From: an uncultured Opitutales bacterium
Lineage (GTDB): Bacteria; Verrucomicrobiota; Verrucomicrobiia; Opitutales; Intestinicryptomonadaceae
Length of the DNA stretch: 11,668 nt
Assembly: GCA_900545715.1 (NCBI GenBank)
Contig: URAJ01000058.1
Location: 1 to 11,668 of the forward strand
Direction of reading: 5' to 3'
Shown here: positions 1-7,500 of the stretch, piece after piece
Numbering within the stretch: position 1 is the first letter of the stretch
Layout of the letters: every line of letters starts with the position of its first letter
Translations under genes and position numbers: made by a program
Notes under the pieces: generated by a model
What the model was told of the DNA's origin: nothing
The model's database searches: none
Seen by the model: the letters and a program-made list of their open reading frames with translations, nothing else

Positions 1-160
1 CTTGTCCAATGCGGCGTCTTTCATTAAAATCCACTGACTTTGGTGTTGACCCAAATATAAAGGTGTCCGAGCGGTTCGCAATTAAGTCCGTTGCGTCTGC
101 GCGTTGCCACACTGACAACGACAAACATATCAATGCCGCGACCGCAATTCCCCCTTTCAT
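1..160 (-). CDS. Secreted protein of unknown function, 5' part only
   Basis: An open frame starts with ATG at 160 and is still open where the window ends, giving 53 codons. The first 23 residues form a classic signal peptide: MKGG, a hydrophobic core (IAVAALICLSLSVW), then RADA with an A-D-A signal peptidase I site before TDL. The mature part seen so far (about 30 residues, polar, with RSDTFIFGS) has no motif I recognise, so the function is unknown. There is no Shine-Dalgarno sequence. Instead a good -35/-10 pair ends six bases before the ATG, so the message may be leaderless. It follows hpf on the same strand but is separated from it by the hpf terminator, so it is its own transcription unit. 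Reading the start and signal peptide is fairly safe; the identity is open. Confidence 0.7.
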   Translation of the reverse strand, partial: MKGGIAVAALICLSLSVWQRADATDLIANRSDTFIFGSTPKSVDFNERRRIGQ

Positions 161-166
161 GTTTTC

Positions 167-196
167 ATCATAACTGAATTTTTGCAGGCGTGTCGA
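167..196 (-). promoter_or_regulatory. Sigma-70-type promoter of the secreted protein, predicted leaderless
   Basis: On the minus strand TCGACA (191-196) and TATGAT (167-172) each match the vegetative consensus at five of six bases and are 18 bp apart. Six bases separate the -10 box from the A of the ATG at 160, which puts the expected transcription start on the start codon itself. Confidence 0.6.
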
Positions 197-220
197 GTGT
201 TTTTGCTGGCGTATTGAGCG
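179..220. repeat. Tandem 21-bp direct repeat, two copies
   Basis: Copy 1 (179-199) and copy 2 (200-220) are head to tail and match at 17 of 21 positions; both begin TTTTTGC and share GGCGT and GAG. A partial third TTTTCGG follows at 221. Copy 1 covers the -35 box of the leftmost gene's promoter. A 21-bp period equals two helical turns, as expected for repeated binding of a regulator on one DNA face. Function is inferred. Confidence 0.5.
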
Positions 221-326
221 TTTTCGGAATTTCCGCATTTTTTACGCAAAAAATCGCTGAAAGAGCTATCCAACAATTCTAAAGAGCTACCGTAAATTCC
301 AATATGCGTTTTGCGGGCTGTATAGG

Positions 327-355
327 CAAAAAAAAATCCCCGCATTGCGGGGATT
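327..355 (-). terminator. Intrinsic terminator of hpf
   Basis: A perfect inverted repeat AATCCCCGCA / TGCGGGGATT (335-344 and 346-355) is followed on the minus strand by a run of T (A-run at 328-336 on the plus strand). It begins 13 bases after the hpf stop codon. Confidence 0.92.
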
Positions 356-368
356 AAATAAAAATTTC

Positions 369-719
369 TTATGCGCTTTTTGAAAGCTTTGCGGGTGTTT
401 CCGACTTGCGCTTAATGCGCTCGAGCCTGTGGCGGCGGCGAATCTTTCTGGCGAGTTTTACAAGGAGCTCGTCGATAGATTTATACATGTCGTCGCTCGC
501 GACGCTTACTACCATATCGGGGCCCTGTATTTCAAGGCGTCCTTTCGCCGTAAACTCATTGTGGTGGTGCTTGTTTGGTTGGTAGGCGAGCTCGACCCTC
601 AGCCTGATAATGCGTTCGTCGTGCACGAATAATTTTTGCATCTTATTCGTTACGCTTGCTTTTAACGCTTCGGTGAGTTCGAGGTTTTGACCCGATATGA
701 TGATTTCGTTGTCGCTCAT
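369..719 (-). CDS. hpf: Ribosome hibernation promoting factor, short form (HPF/RaiA family)
   Basis: The 116-residue product fits the S30AE/HPF family. It opens with a short strand (EIIISGQNLELTEAL), followed by a helix with KMQKLF, then strands including IIRLRVELAY and a second helix with SDDMYKSIDELLVKLARKIRRR, the typical beta-alpha-beta-beta-beta-alpha layout. The C-terminus is strongly basic (RRRHRLERIKRK), as expected for a protein that sits in the decoding channel of the 30S subunit and stabilises inactive ribosomes in stationary phase. It lacks the extra C-terminal dimerisation domain of long HPF (about 180 residues), so it is the short form; whether it acts like HPF or like YfiA/RaiA cannot be decided here. 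The start is the ATG at 719, with AGGAAAGAAAG upstream. It is monocistronic, with its own terminator and a candidate promoter about 80 bp upstream. Confidence 0.9.
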   Translation of the reverse strand: MSDNEIIISGQNLELTEALKASVTNKMQKLFVHDERIIRLRVELAYQPNKHHHNEFTAKGRLEIQGPDMVVSVASDDMYKSIDELLVKLARKIRRRHRLERIKRKSETPAKLSKSA

Positions 720-795
720 ATTTTCTTTCTTTCCTGTTTTTGTTTTGGAGGCTGCGAGCGTGGAAACTCCGCGCGCGCCCCGTTTAAATTCGCAA

Positions 796-825
796 ATTAT
801 ATATCGTCTTTTCCCGCGCTGTTAT
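796..825 (-). promoter_or_regulatory. Candidate promoter of hpf
   Basis: A perfect TATAAT -10 box on the minus strand (796-801) has ATAACA (820-825, four of six matches) 18 bp upstream. It would give a leader of about 70 nt. The -35 box is weak. The rest of the 720-1004 divergent gap shows no other gene. Confidence 0.45.
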
Positions 826-940
826 TAAGCCTCCCGCCTTCTCAATACCCCCGGAAAAACTGCGTTTTTTTTCAAAGAACCGTTGGCTCAATGCCTTCTG
901 GGCTTAAAATTTTCTCCAAAAAAATTTTTCAAATACTTTC

Positions 941-969
941 TTGGAAACATCGCCCCGACCGTTTATAGA
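941..969 (+). promoter_or_regulatory. Candidate promoter of the SDR gene
   Basis: TTGGAA (941-946) and TATAGA (964-969) are 17 bp apart and each match the consensus at four of six bases. The start of transcription would be near 976, about 29 nt before the ATG at 1005. Confidence 0.4.
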
Positions 970-1004
970 TTAGAAAGTTTTTTTGATAACGACAAGCTTT
1001 AAAT

Positions 1005-1859
1005 ATGAAAAGTTTATCAGCCCGCGCGTCAGCCGAATTGTCGGCGTACGACGCAATATTCATAACCGGAGGCTCATCGGGAATAGGAGAGGCCTTTTTG
1101 CGCGATGCTCTTTCCTGCGGCTCTTCCCGCGTATTCAACATATCCCGGACGCCTCCGGCGCAATCCCTGCAAAGCTTGCGGAAATTTTCGCACATAACAT
1201 GCGACCTTACCGACGAGGCTTCCATACTGAGCCTTTCCGTGCGACTAAAACTCGAGTTTGAATCACTCGACAAATTTTGCTTGGACAATTTCGCGCGCCC
1301 TCCGCGCGTGCTGCTTGTAAACAACGCGGGTTTTGGCCTGTACGGCCCATTCCCAGAGCCAAATATTGGGCGCAACACGGATATGATAAGCCTCAACGTT
1401 TCGGCTCTCACTCGCCTTTGCGCTGAATTTCTGCCGATTGTAAAGAGGGGAAAGGGTTCGATAATAAACATATCGAGCGTGGCGGCGTTCGAGCCATGCC
1501 CTGTGCTTGCAGTCTATGCGGCTACAAAAGCGTATGTAAAAAGTTTTTCCCTCTCGCTCTCCTACGAATTGGGAAAATTCGGCTGCAAATGCCTATGTGT
1601 CTGCCCGGGGCCTACTTCAAGCAATTTTTACAAAACGGCGGGCTTTGACGAGCCTCCGCTCTCTTGCGGGCTGTGGAATGTGCCCGAGGATATATCGCAC
1701 GCGGCGTATGCGGCGCTCGCGAAGGGAAAAGTTTTGCTAGTTGTAGGATTTCAAAATAGGCTTCTTGAGTTTTTATCGCGGATATTGCCTACGCGCTTTA
1801 TGCTGACGTGTTCGGGAATGATCCTCGAGCGCGTTAGGGGAGGGCGCAAATCCAAGTAA
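1005..1859 (+). CDS. Short-chain dehydrogenase/reductase (classical SDR)
   Basis: The 284-residue protein has every classical SDR hallmark. The nucleotide-binding TGGSSGIG is at residues 21-28, NNAG at 106-109, the active-site Asn at 131, Ser at 158 (in INISSVA), and the catalytic YAATK with Tyr171 and Lys175. It therefore folds as a Rossmann enzyme and uses NAD(H) or NADP(H) to oxidise or reduce an alcohol or ketone. The residue at the end of strand 2 is in NISRT, where Arg48 suggests a preference for NADP(H). The C-terminal 40 residues hold a hydrophobic, basic-ended stretch (LLEFLSRILPTRFMLTCSGMILERVRGGRKSK), which might touch the membrane. The substrate cannot be told from sequence. No Shine-Dalgarno is visible before the ATG. 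The downstream neighbours are a small membrane ORF and gpsA, with no terminator between, so co-transcription is possible. Confidence 0.88.
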   Translation: MKSLSARASAELSAYDAIFITGGSSGIGEAFLRDALSCGSSRVFNISRTPPAQSLQSLRKFSHITCDLTDEASILSLSVRLKLEFESLDKFCLDNFARPPRVLLVNNAGFGLYGPFPEPNIGRNTDMISLNVSALTRLCAEFLPIVKRGKGSIINISSVAAFEPCPVLAVYAATKAYVKSFSLSLSYELGKFGCKCLCVCPGPTSSNFYKTAGFDEPPLSCGLWNVPEDISHAAYAALAKGKVLLVVGFQNRLLEFLSRILPTRFMLTCSGMILERVRGGRKSK

Positions 1860-1920
1860 TGCCGCTATTCTTCAACTTGAATGTTGCATTTAGGTTTTTT
1901 TTGTGGTCTTGTTGCTATCT

Positions 1921-2064
1921 ATGCTAAAATTTATAGAAAAAATAAAAAATCCGAACGCCAAAATGCACAATATTGCGCTCGGATTTATATACGTCGCGGT
2001 CTTTGGCGCGATGTTGGCATTTTCAATTTATTGGCATTTCTTTCTCCGTGCGGAGGGCATTTAA
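1921..2064 (+). CDS. Small single-pass membrane protein directly upstream of gpsA
   Basis: A 47-residue ORF begins with ATG at 1921 and ends with TAA at 2062-2064; the gpsA ATG is the very next codon, in the same frame. The product has a basic amphipathic start (MLKFIEKIKNPNAKMHN), one hydrophobic helix at about residues 18-41 (ALGFIYVAVFGAMLAFSIYWHFF) and a short tail, RAEGI; it should sit in the inner membrane with the N-terminus inside. The gpsA Shine-Dalgarno GGAGGG lies inside its last codons, so translation of the two is probably coupled. I do not recognise a family. The in-frame ATG at 1963 is an alternative start and would give 33 residues. The ORF could be chance, but its placement and membrane profile argue for a real gene. 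Confidence 0.6.
   Translation: MLKFIEKIKNPNAKMHNIALGFIYVAVFGAMLAFSIYWHFFLRAEGI
2051..2057 (+). promoter_or_regulatory. Strong Shine-Dalgarno of gpsA, inside the preceding ORF
   Basis: GGAGGG precedes the gpsA ATG by about eight bases and overlaps the last codons of the small membrane ORF. It fixes the gpsA start at 2065 and implies coupled translation. Confidence 0.7.
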
Positions 2065-3060
2065 ATGGGACAATTAAAGAAAACGGCAGTCGTCGGAGCC
2101 GGCGCTTGGGGTACGGCTCTTTCCATAATATTATCCAAAAATTTTGAAGAAGTGTCGGTTTGGGCGCGCGAGGCGGAGATTGTGGACTCTGTCGCGCGGC
2201 TGCGCGAAAATTCGGTATTTTTGCCGAATATTAAAATTCCGCAAAATGTGCGCTTTTCCCAAAATCCGGGCGAAGTTCTCAAGGGCGCGCAAATGGTCGT
2301 ATGGGTCGTTCCCATAAAATACCTCGCGGCAACTGCGGGGGATTTCTCACAGTTTGTGGAGGAAGGCTCGATTATGGTGAATGCCGGCAAGGGCATTGAG
2401 GTCGGCACGTGGCGCAGACCTTCGGAAATACTTGAAACGGCGATAAGGCAAGCTTCAAGCGTGGGTTCGATAATGGGGCCAAATATCGCCTACGAAGTCG
2501 CGCAGGACAAGTATGCTGAAGATATCGTAGCTCTAACCTCCCATTCGGATTCGATTATTGCCGCAGAGGCATTTTCAACTCCCAACTTCATAGTTAGCCC
2601 CTCGGACGACGTTGTCGGGGTGGAAATTGGTGCGGCTCTAAAAAACATAGTGGCTCTCGCGGCGGGTTTTTGCGACGGAATGAATCTGGGGGCAAACACG
2701 AAAGCCATTGTTATGGCGAGGGGATTCCAGGAAATTTACAGGGCGGCGGCGTCGCTCGGCGCGTGGAGCGATTCCTTCATAAAAGAATCCGCAATTTTGG
2801 GCGACGTTTTGACTACCTGCATAAGCCCCGATTCACGAAACCGCACGACCGGCGAACACCTCGGCAGGGGGCTTAGCGTGCCGGAGGCTTTGAAACTATT
2901 GAAAGGTAGGGTTTGCGCGGGTTTGGAGACTATACAAATATGCAGAATGTTTGAAAAATCCAATGTAAAGCTGCCTATTATGACTGCTCTGTGCGATCTT
3001 TCGGAGGGGAAAATAGACAGGTACGAATGCCTTGCGCACATTTTGCGTAAAAATCCGTAG
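2065..3060 (+). CDS. gpsA: NAD(P)H-dependent glycerol-3-phosphate dehydrogenase
   Basis: GpsA reduces dihydroxyacetone phosphate to sn-glycerol 3-phosphate in the cytoplasm, supplying the backbone for phospholipid synthesis. The 331-residue length is normal. The dinucleotide-binding GAGAWG is at residues 11-16, WVVP near 80, and AGKGIE places the substrate-binding Lys at 109. GPNIAYEVA matches the family's GPSFAxE block, the catalytic Lys is 193 in ALKNIVALAAG, and SRN at 257-259 matches the phosphate-binding Arg-Asn. The C-terminal helical domain is complete. A strong GGAGGG eight bases upstream fixes the start. The gene abuts a small membrane-protein ORF with zero spacing and ends in a region of hairpins and an intrinsic terminator, so it is the last gene of its transcription unit. 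Confidence 0.97.
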   Translation: MGQLKKTAVVGAGAWGTALSIILSKNFEEVSVWAREAEIVDSVARLRENSVFLPNIKIPQNVRFSQNPGEVLKGAQMVVWVVPIKYLAATAGDFSQFVEEGSIMVNAGKGIEVGTWRRPSEILETAIRQASSVGSIMGPNIAYEVAQDKYAEDIVALTSHSDSIIAAEAFSTPNFIVSPSDDVVGVEIGAALKNIVALAAGFCDGMNLGANTKAIVMARGFQEIYRAAASLGAWSDSFIKESAILGDVLTTCISPDSRNRTTGEHLGRGLSVPEALKLLKGRVCAGLETIQICRMFEKSNVKLPIMTALCDLSEGKIDRYECLAHILRKNP

Positions 3061-3061
3061 A

Positions 3062-3100
3062 GAGAGTATGCTCTCCGGTGCTCCCCGCAGGTTGGGGGAG
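3062..3100 (+). repeat. Two small hairpins downstream of gpsA
   Basis: Hairpin 1 pairs GAGAG (3062-3066) with CTCTC (3071-3075). Hairpin 2 pairs CTCCCC (3081-3086) with GGGGAG (3095-3100). They sit between the gpsA stop and its terminator. They could protect the mRNA 3' end or be a dispersed REP-like element; only one copy occurs in this window. Confidence 0.5.
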
Positions 3101-3110
3101 GGCTAATTGG

Positions 3111-3149
3111 GAAAACTGAAAATATTTTGTGTTCAGTTTTCTTTTTTTT
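3111..3149 (+). terminator. Intrinsic terminator of gpsA
   Basis: GAAAACTGAA (3111-3120) pairs perfectly with TTCAGTTTTC (3132-3141) across an 11-nt loop and is followed by eight T (3142-3149). Confidence 0.9.
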
Positions 3150-3344
3150 CGTCTATCTTGCGGTTTGGCTCTAAGAAATGAAAAGCTTTGCGCGCCAATT
3201 TTTTTGCCTTGTGGCTTCTATATTTGTGCGTGGAAACTTTGCGCATTAAACTTTCCTTCCGCATTTGTATGCTAAGTGGCTATCCCCGCGCGCGGCTTTG
3301 CGGTCGTTTTTCTTGCGATGAATTTTTTTATCCGCTGACTTTTT

Positions 3345-3449
3345 ATGTCGGAGGCGAAAAATTTTTATTTAGGTGGTCTGTGGTTGTCGGCGGGCATTGC
3401 GCTAATTGGCGCAAGTGCGGCAGTTTTGCGGGAGGTTCTTATCTTTTAG
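3345..3449 (+). CDS. Possible 34-residue membrane peptide
   Basis: ATG at 3345 opens a 34-codon frame ending in TAG at 3447. The peptide begins MSEAKNFY and then forms one hydrophobic helix rich in small residues (LGGLWLSAGIALIGASAAVL), ending REVLIF. It lies in an otherwise unexplained stretch (3150-3464) between the gpsA terminator and a second terminator pair, which suggests something is transcribed here on the plus strand. There is no clear ribosome-binding site and no convincing promoter, and I know no matching family. A second short frame at 3178-3249 (23 residues, signal-peptide-like) is even less certain. A chance ORF or a gene remnant is quite possible. Confidence 0.3.
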   Translation: MSEAKNFYLGGLWLSAGIALIGASAAVLREVLIF

Positions 3450-3464
3450 CATTGGGTTCAGCGC

Positions 3465-3496
3465 AAAAGAAGGCGCGGAACGCCGCGCCTTCTTTT
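3465..3496. terminator. Strong bidirectional terminator hairpin
   Basis: AAAAGAAGGCGCGG (3465-3478) pairs over 14 bp with CCGCGCCTTCTTTT (3483-3496) around an AACG loop. The A/T ends give a T-tract in both directions, so it can end the minus-strand outer-membrane gene, whose stop is at 3528, as well as plus-strand transcription from the left. Confidence 0.85.
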
Positions 3497-3497
3497 C

Positions 3498-3517
3498 GCC
3501 GGATAATCCGGCTTTTT
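3498..3517 (+). terminator. Second plus-strand terminator hairpin
   Basis: GCCGGAT (3498-3504) pairs with ATCCGGC (3506-3512), or six bp with a TAA loop, followed by five T (3513-3517). In tandem with the hairpin just upstream it points to a plus-strand transcript ending here. Confidence 0.6.
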
Positions 3518-3527
3518 ATGGGCAGTT

Positions 3528-4445
3528 TTAAAAAATGTAGCCTACGCCGCCGCCGGTCCATACAAAATTATCCGGGCCCATATTCACGTTGTCGGGGCCG
3601 ATTTCTCCGTCGTTGTTGCAGGCCCAGCCGACTCCCACAAAAAACCTCCAAGATTTTCTCTCGTAAACAAGGTTGCTCTCAACCTGAATATATCCGTAGG
3701 AATTGCGCCAGTAGTTGCCGTTTGACAGGCGCGCCTCTCCCGCAAATCTATTGGCGCGGACGTACCCGAATATTATCTGGGACTGAATTGAAAGCCCCTT
3801 TATTGCCGTAAGCTCTTCAAGGCTTATAACTGGGTTGAACCCGCCCTGGAATTTTAGCGAATCGTACGTCGGGTCGTAGCCGACATATACGAACGGGCAA
3901 AGGAAGATTTTGTCTGATGTAAATCCGGCGTAGATATCTCCGCGCCAATTTTCGCCTCCGAGGCCCACGAGGCCGGGGCCGGCAACTTTTTTTGTCGTGT
4001 AGATTATATTTCCGCCGAGGTCTATATCGACGTATTTTGTAAGATTGTACTTCCAGCCTCCAAAAAACACCGCCTGCTGGGCATATTTAGAGTCCACTGG
4101 GGCGGAATAGTACAAATCCATATATCCGTCGCCGCCAAAGAACGCGCCCCTGTCGGTGAGCGACGCGACCGGCGTAAACTCTCCGACTCTCCGGCCCTCC
4201 ATTACAGATGCCGAATAAGCCTCTATTTGAAACACGGTGCGGCGCGGCTGGTTGGCGCCGATTATCTCGTCGCCGTCAAAAGTCGTAAATACATCCCAAG
4301 TATGCGGGTTTACATCGTAAAATTCCGCGGACTCCGGAAGCGGCTTTATTCCGTACTTTGGAGATTCGCCGAAAGCCGTAATTCGCGCCTGCAATGTTGC
4401 TGCTGGGATTATTCCGGCAAAAAAAAGCAAAAAGAATTTTTTCAT
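3528..4445 (-). CDS. Signal-peptide protein, probable outer-membrane beta-barrel
   Basis: I place the start at the ATG at 4445 (305 residues). This gives a clean signal peptide, MKKFFLLFFAGIIPAATLQA, with cleavage after LQA. A longer frame from 4487 would bury the signal peptide and overlap the predicted -10 box. The mature protein is rich in aromatic and glycine residues, with alternating hydrophobic/polar strands such as KYVDIDLGGNIIYTT, KIFLCPFVYVGY, LSIQSQIIFGYV and SWRFFVGVGWAC. It ends GGGVGYIF, and a C-terminal Phe is the usual signal for Bam-dependent outer-membrane insertion. I do not recognise a specific family; function is unknown, with porin-like or structural roles possible. It is monocistronic, divergent from purL, and ends at a strong bidirectional terminator. 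Confidence 0.75.
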   Translation of the reverse strand: MKKFFLLFFAGIIPAATLQARITAFGESPKYGIKPLPESAEFYDVNPHTWDVFTTFDGDEIIGANQPRRTVFQIEAYSASVMEGRRVGEFTPVASLTDRGAFFGGDGYMDLYYSAPVDSKYAQQAVFFGGWKYNLTKYVDIDLGGNIIYTTKKVAGPGLVGLGGENWRGDIYAGFTSDKIFLCPFVYVGYDPTYDSLKFQGGFNPVISLEELTAIKGLSIQSQIIFGYVRANRFAGEARLSNGNYWRNSYGYIQVESNLVYERKSWRFFVGVGWACNNDGEIGPDNVNMGPDNFVWTGGGVGYIF

Positions 4446-4482
4446 TTGCCTTAGACGATATTTTTTTATGAGCGCCAATGGA

Positions 4483-4512
4483 AGCATATTTTTTATAAAA
4501 AAGCCGATTCAA
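4483..4512 (-). promoter_or_regulatory. Candidate promoter of the outer-membrane protein gene
   Basis: On the minus strand TTGAAT (4507-4512) and TATGCT (4483-4488) are 18 bp apart. Transcription would begin near 4476, leaving a leader of about 30 nt before the ATG at 4445 and excluding the upstream ATG at 4487 as the start. Confidence 0.5.
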
Positions 4513-4564
4513 GGCGTTAAAAAAGAATTGCGCGCGGGCGAGCTTTTTGAAAAATTATCGGGAT

Positions 4565-7500
4565 ATGATTCGCAGAGTATTTGTTGAGGACAAGAACGGA
4601 CATTGCGCGGGCGCGCTACTAAACGATTTGAAGGGCAATTTAAACCTGAAAAAGCTCGAATCGGTAAGGGTGTTGCAGCGCTACGACATAGAGGGGCTCG
4701 ACGACGAAGTTTACGGGCGCGTCAAAAACCTCATTTTCTGCGAGGCGCCTGTTGAAAATTTATATGAGACCGACTTTCCTATGGAATCCGGAGAGACGGC
4801 GTTTGCCATAGAATATCTGCCGGGACAATTCGACCAACGGGCAGACTCCGCCGAGCAATGCGTGCAGATAGTTGCCTTTAAACGCCCGAAAGTAGCATGC
4901 GCGAGGGTGTATGTATTAAAGGGGGCGCTCTCGGAACCCGAAATTGCGGCGGTTAAAAATTATTTAATAAACTCTGTTGACAGCCGCGAAGCCGACATGA
5001 AGATGCCCGAATCGCTCGAGCGCAAGCCGAGCCCGGCGCGGGACGTCCAAAAAATAGACGGCTTTATATCTATGCAGCCCGCGCAGATAGCGGAGCTGCA
5101 CAAAAAAATGTCGCTTGCGATGTCGGTTGACGACCTCGAATTTTGCCGAAAATACTTTGCCGAAACGGAGCGCCGCGACCCCACCATTACGGAAATAAGG
5201 GTTCTCGATACGTATTGGAGCGACCATTGCCGACACACGACTTTCCTGACGCGCCTTGAAAGCGTCAAAATCGACGAAGGAAAGTACTCGGAGGCGATGG
5301 AGAAATCGTGGAAATCTTACCTAAAATCGCGCGAAATTTTAGGCCTCGACAAAAAGGGCAAGCCGATATGCCTAATGGATGTCGCGCTAATAGGTATGCG
5401 TCGACTTCGTGCGGACGGTAAGCTCGACGATCTCGAAGTTAGCGAGGAAATAAACGCGGCGAGCATAGTTGTGAATGTGGATATAGACGGCAGGCCCGAA
5501 GAATGGCTTGTAATGTTTAAAAACGAAACCCACAACCACCCGACGGAAATCGAGCCTTTCGGCGGCGCGGCGACATGCCTTGGGGGCGCAATCCGCGACC
5601 CGCTTTCCGGGCGCAGCTATGTGTACCAAGCAATGCGCGTGACAGGCGCCGGAGATCCGCGGACGCCGTTTTCCGAGACTTTGCCCGGAAAGCTTCCGCA
5701 AAAGAAAATCGTAATCGGCGCCGCCAACGGTTACAGCAGCTACGGAAACCAAATCGGGCTTGCGACAGGGCAGGTGACAGAAATCTACAATCCGGGATAT
5801 ATCGCAAAGCGCATGGAGATCGGCGCGGTTGTCGCAGCGGCTCCGCGCGATATGGTTGTCAGGGGAACTCCCGAAAAAGGCGACGTAATACTTCTCGTGG
5901 GAGGACGGACAGGCAGAGACGGAATCGGCGGCGCGACGGGCTCTTCAAAGGACCATACTGAACATGCGCTCGAAAATTCCGCGGAAGTTCAAAAGGGCGA
6001 CGCCCCCATGGAAAGAAAATTGCAGCGCCTCTTCCGAAACCCGGCGGCGAGCAGATTGATAAAACGCTGCAACGACTTCGGCGCGGGCGGAGTGTCTGTC
6101 GCAATAGGAGAGCTCGCGCCGTCCCTCGAAATAAACCTCGACGCAGTTCCCAAAAAATACGCAGGCCTCGACGGAACGGAGCTTGCCATTTCAGAATCGC
6201 AGGAGCGAATGGCGGTTGTGGTTTCGAGCGCCGATGTCAAGGCGTACAAAAAATACGCGGAAGAGGAAAACCTCGAATGCACGGAAGTCGCGGTAGTCAC
6301 CGACACCGGTAGGCTCGTTATGAAATGGAGGGGCGGGGACATCGTAAACTTGTCCCGCGCATTCCTGGATACAAACGGTGTGACGGCGACAGCTTCCGCC
6401 GAAATTGTATCGCCTTCGGAAAACTCTCCGCTTACGACCCCGTCAAACCGCGCCCCGGGCGACACCGAGTCTTGGAAAGAAGCGCTCTCGGACTTAAACA
6501 GCTGCTGCCAACGCGGGCTTGTCGAAAGATTCGACTCTTCAATAGGCGCATCCGCAGTTCTGCACCCCTACGGCGGAAAAAACCTCGCGACTCCGCCAAA
6601 CGCAATGTGCTCAAAAATACCGCTTTTGAAGGGCGACACCAAAACCGGAACTCTCTTTGCATTCGGGTTCAATCCGGATATTTCTATTTGGAGCCCTTAC
6701 CACGGGGCGATGTACGCAGTGCTCGAATCCTTCGCAAAAATTGCGGCTTCAGGTGGAGATGTCACCCGCATAAGGCTGACTTTCCAAGAGTATTTTGAAA
6801 AACTCCGCAAAGATCCCAAGCGCTGGGGCAAGCCCCTCGCGGCGCTGCTTGGCGCATACGAGGCCCAGATGGGGCTCGGCGCGGCTGCCATAGGCGGAAA
6901 AGACTCGATGTCTGGCTCCTTCAACAATATTGACGTGCCGCCGACTCTCGTAAGCTTTGCGATAGTTCCGTGCAATGTTGAAAATGTGATTTCTCCGGAA
7001 TTTAAAAAGGCGGGCTCAAGAGTCGCGATAATCGAAATAGATAGGGACGATTCTCTCGCGCCGGTATGGGCGGACGCGCTAAAAAAATACTCGGCCCTAT
7101 TCGGCGCAATCAAGAAAGGTGAAATCCTCTCGGCGCAGGTAGTAGGGGTAGGCGGCATTGCGGCGGCTGTCTCAAAAATGTGCTTCGGCAATTCCATAGG
7201 ATTTTCGCTCGATAAAAACTACGGCGGCGACATTTTCGCTTTAAATGAAGGCGCGATAGTTGTTGAGCTTGCCGACAGCGCCCAGGCTTCGGAAATCTTT
7301 GCAAAACTTGTGGGGGAAACGGTCGATAGCGGCAAGATTTTCGCAGGGGGAAGCTCAATTGAGTTGTCGGAGCTTTACAGCGCGTGGACAAAGCCGCTCG
7401 AGGGCGTGTTTGCGACTCTCGCGGAGCCGTCACAGAAAGGGGAGCTGCTGAAACCGTCTTACAAGTTGCGCGCCCCGAATCTCGCCCGCTCGAAGTTTGC

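Noticed and set aside
157..345. 62-residue minus-strand ORF between hpf and the secreted-protein gene
   Set aside because: It begins inside the hpf terminator hairpin, runs through the tandem repeats and promoter, has no recognisable features and overlaps the better-supported start at 160.
1881..2147. 88-residue plus-strand ORF overlapping gpsA
   Set aside because: It is in a different frame, overlaps the start of gpsA by 83 bp and has no coherent membrane or domain pattern; the 47-residue frame at 1921 fits better.
3188..3811. 207-residue plus-strand ORF
   Set aside because: It runs through two terminator hairpins and then antisense through the outer-membrane protein gene; its composition (Arg/Cys-rich) is typical of a shadow frame.
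4446..4564. Purine riboswitch or PurR-type operator upstream of purL
   Set aside because: The gap is only about 120 bp, is shared with a divergent promoter, and shows no purine aptamer core or clear inverted-repeat operator.
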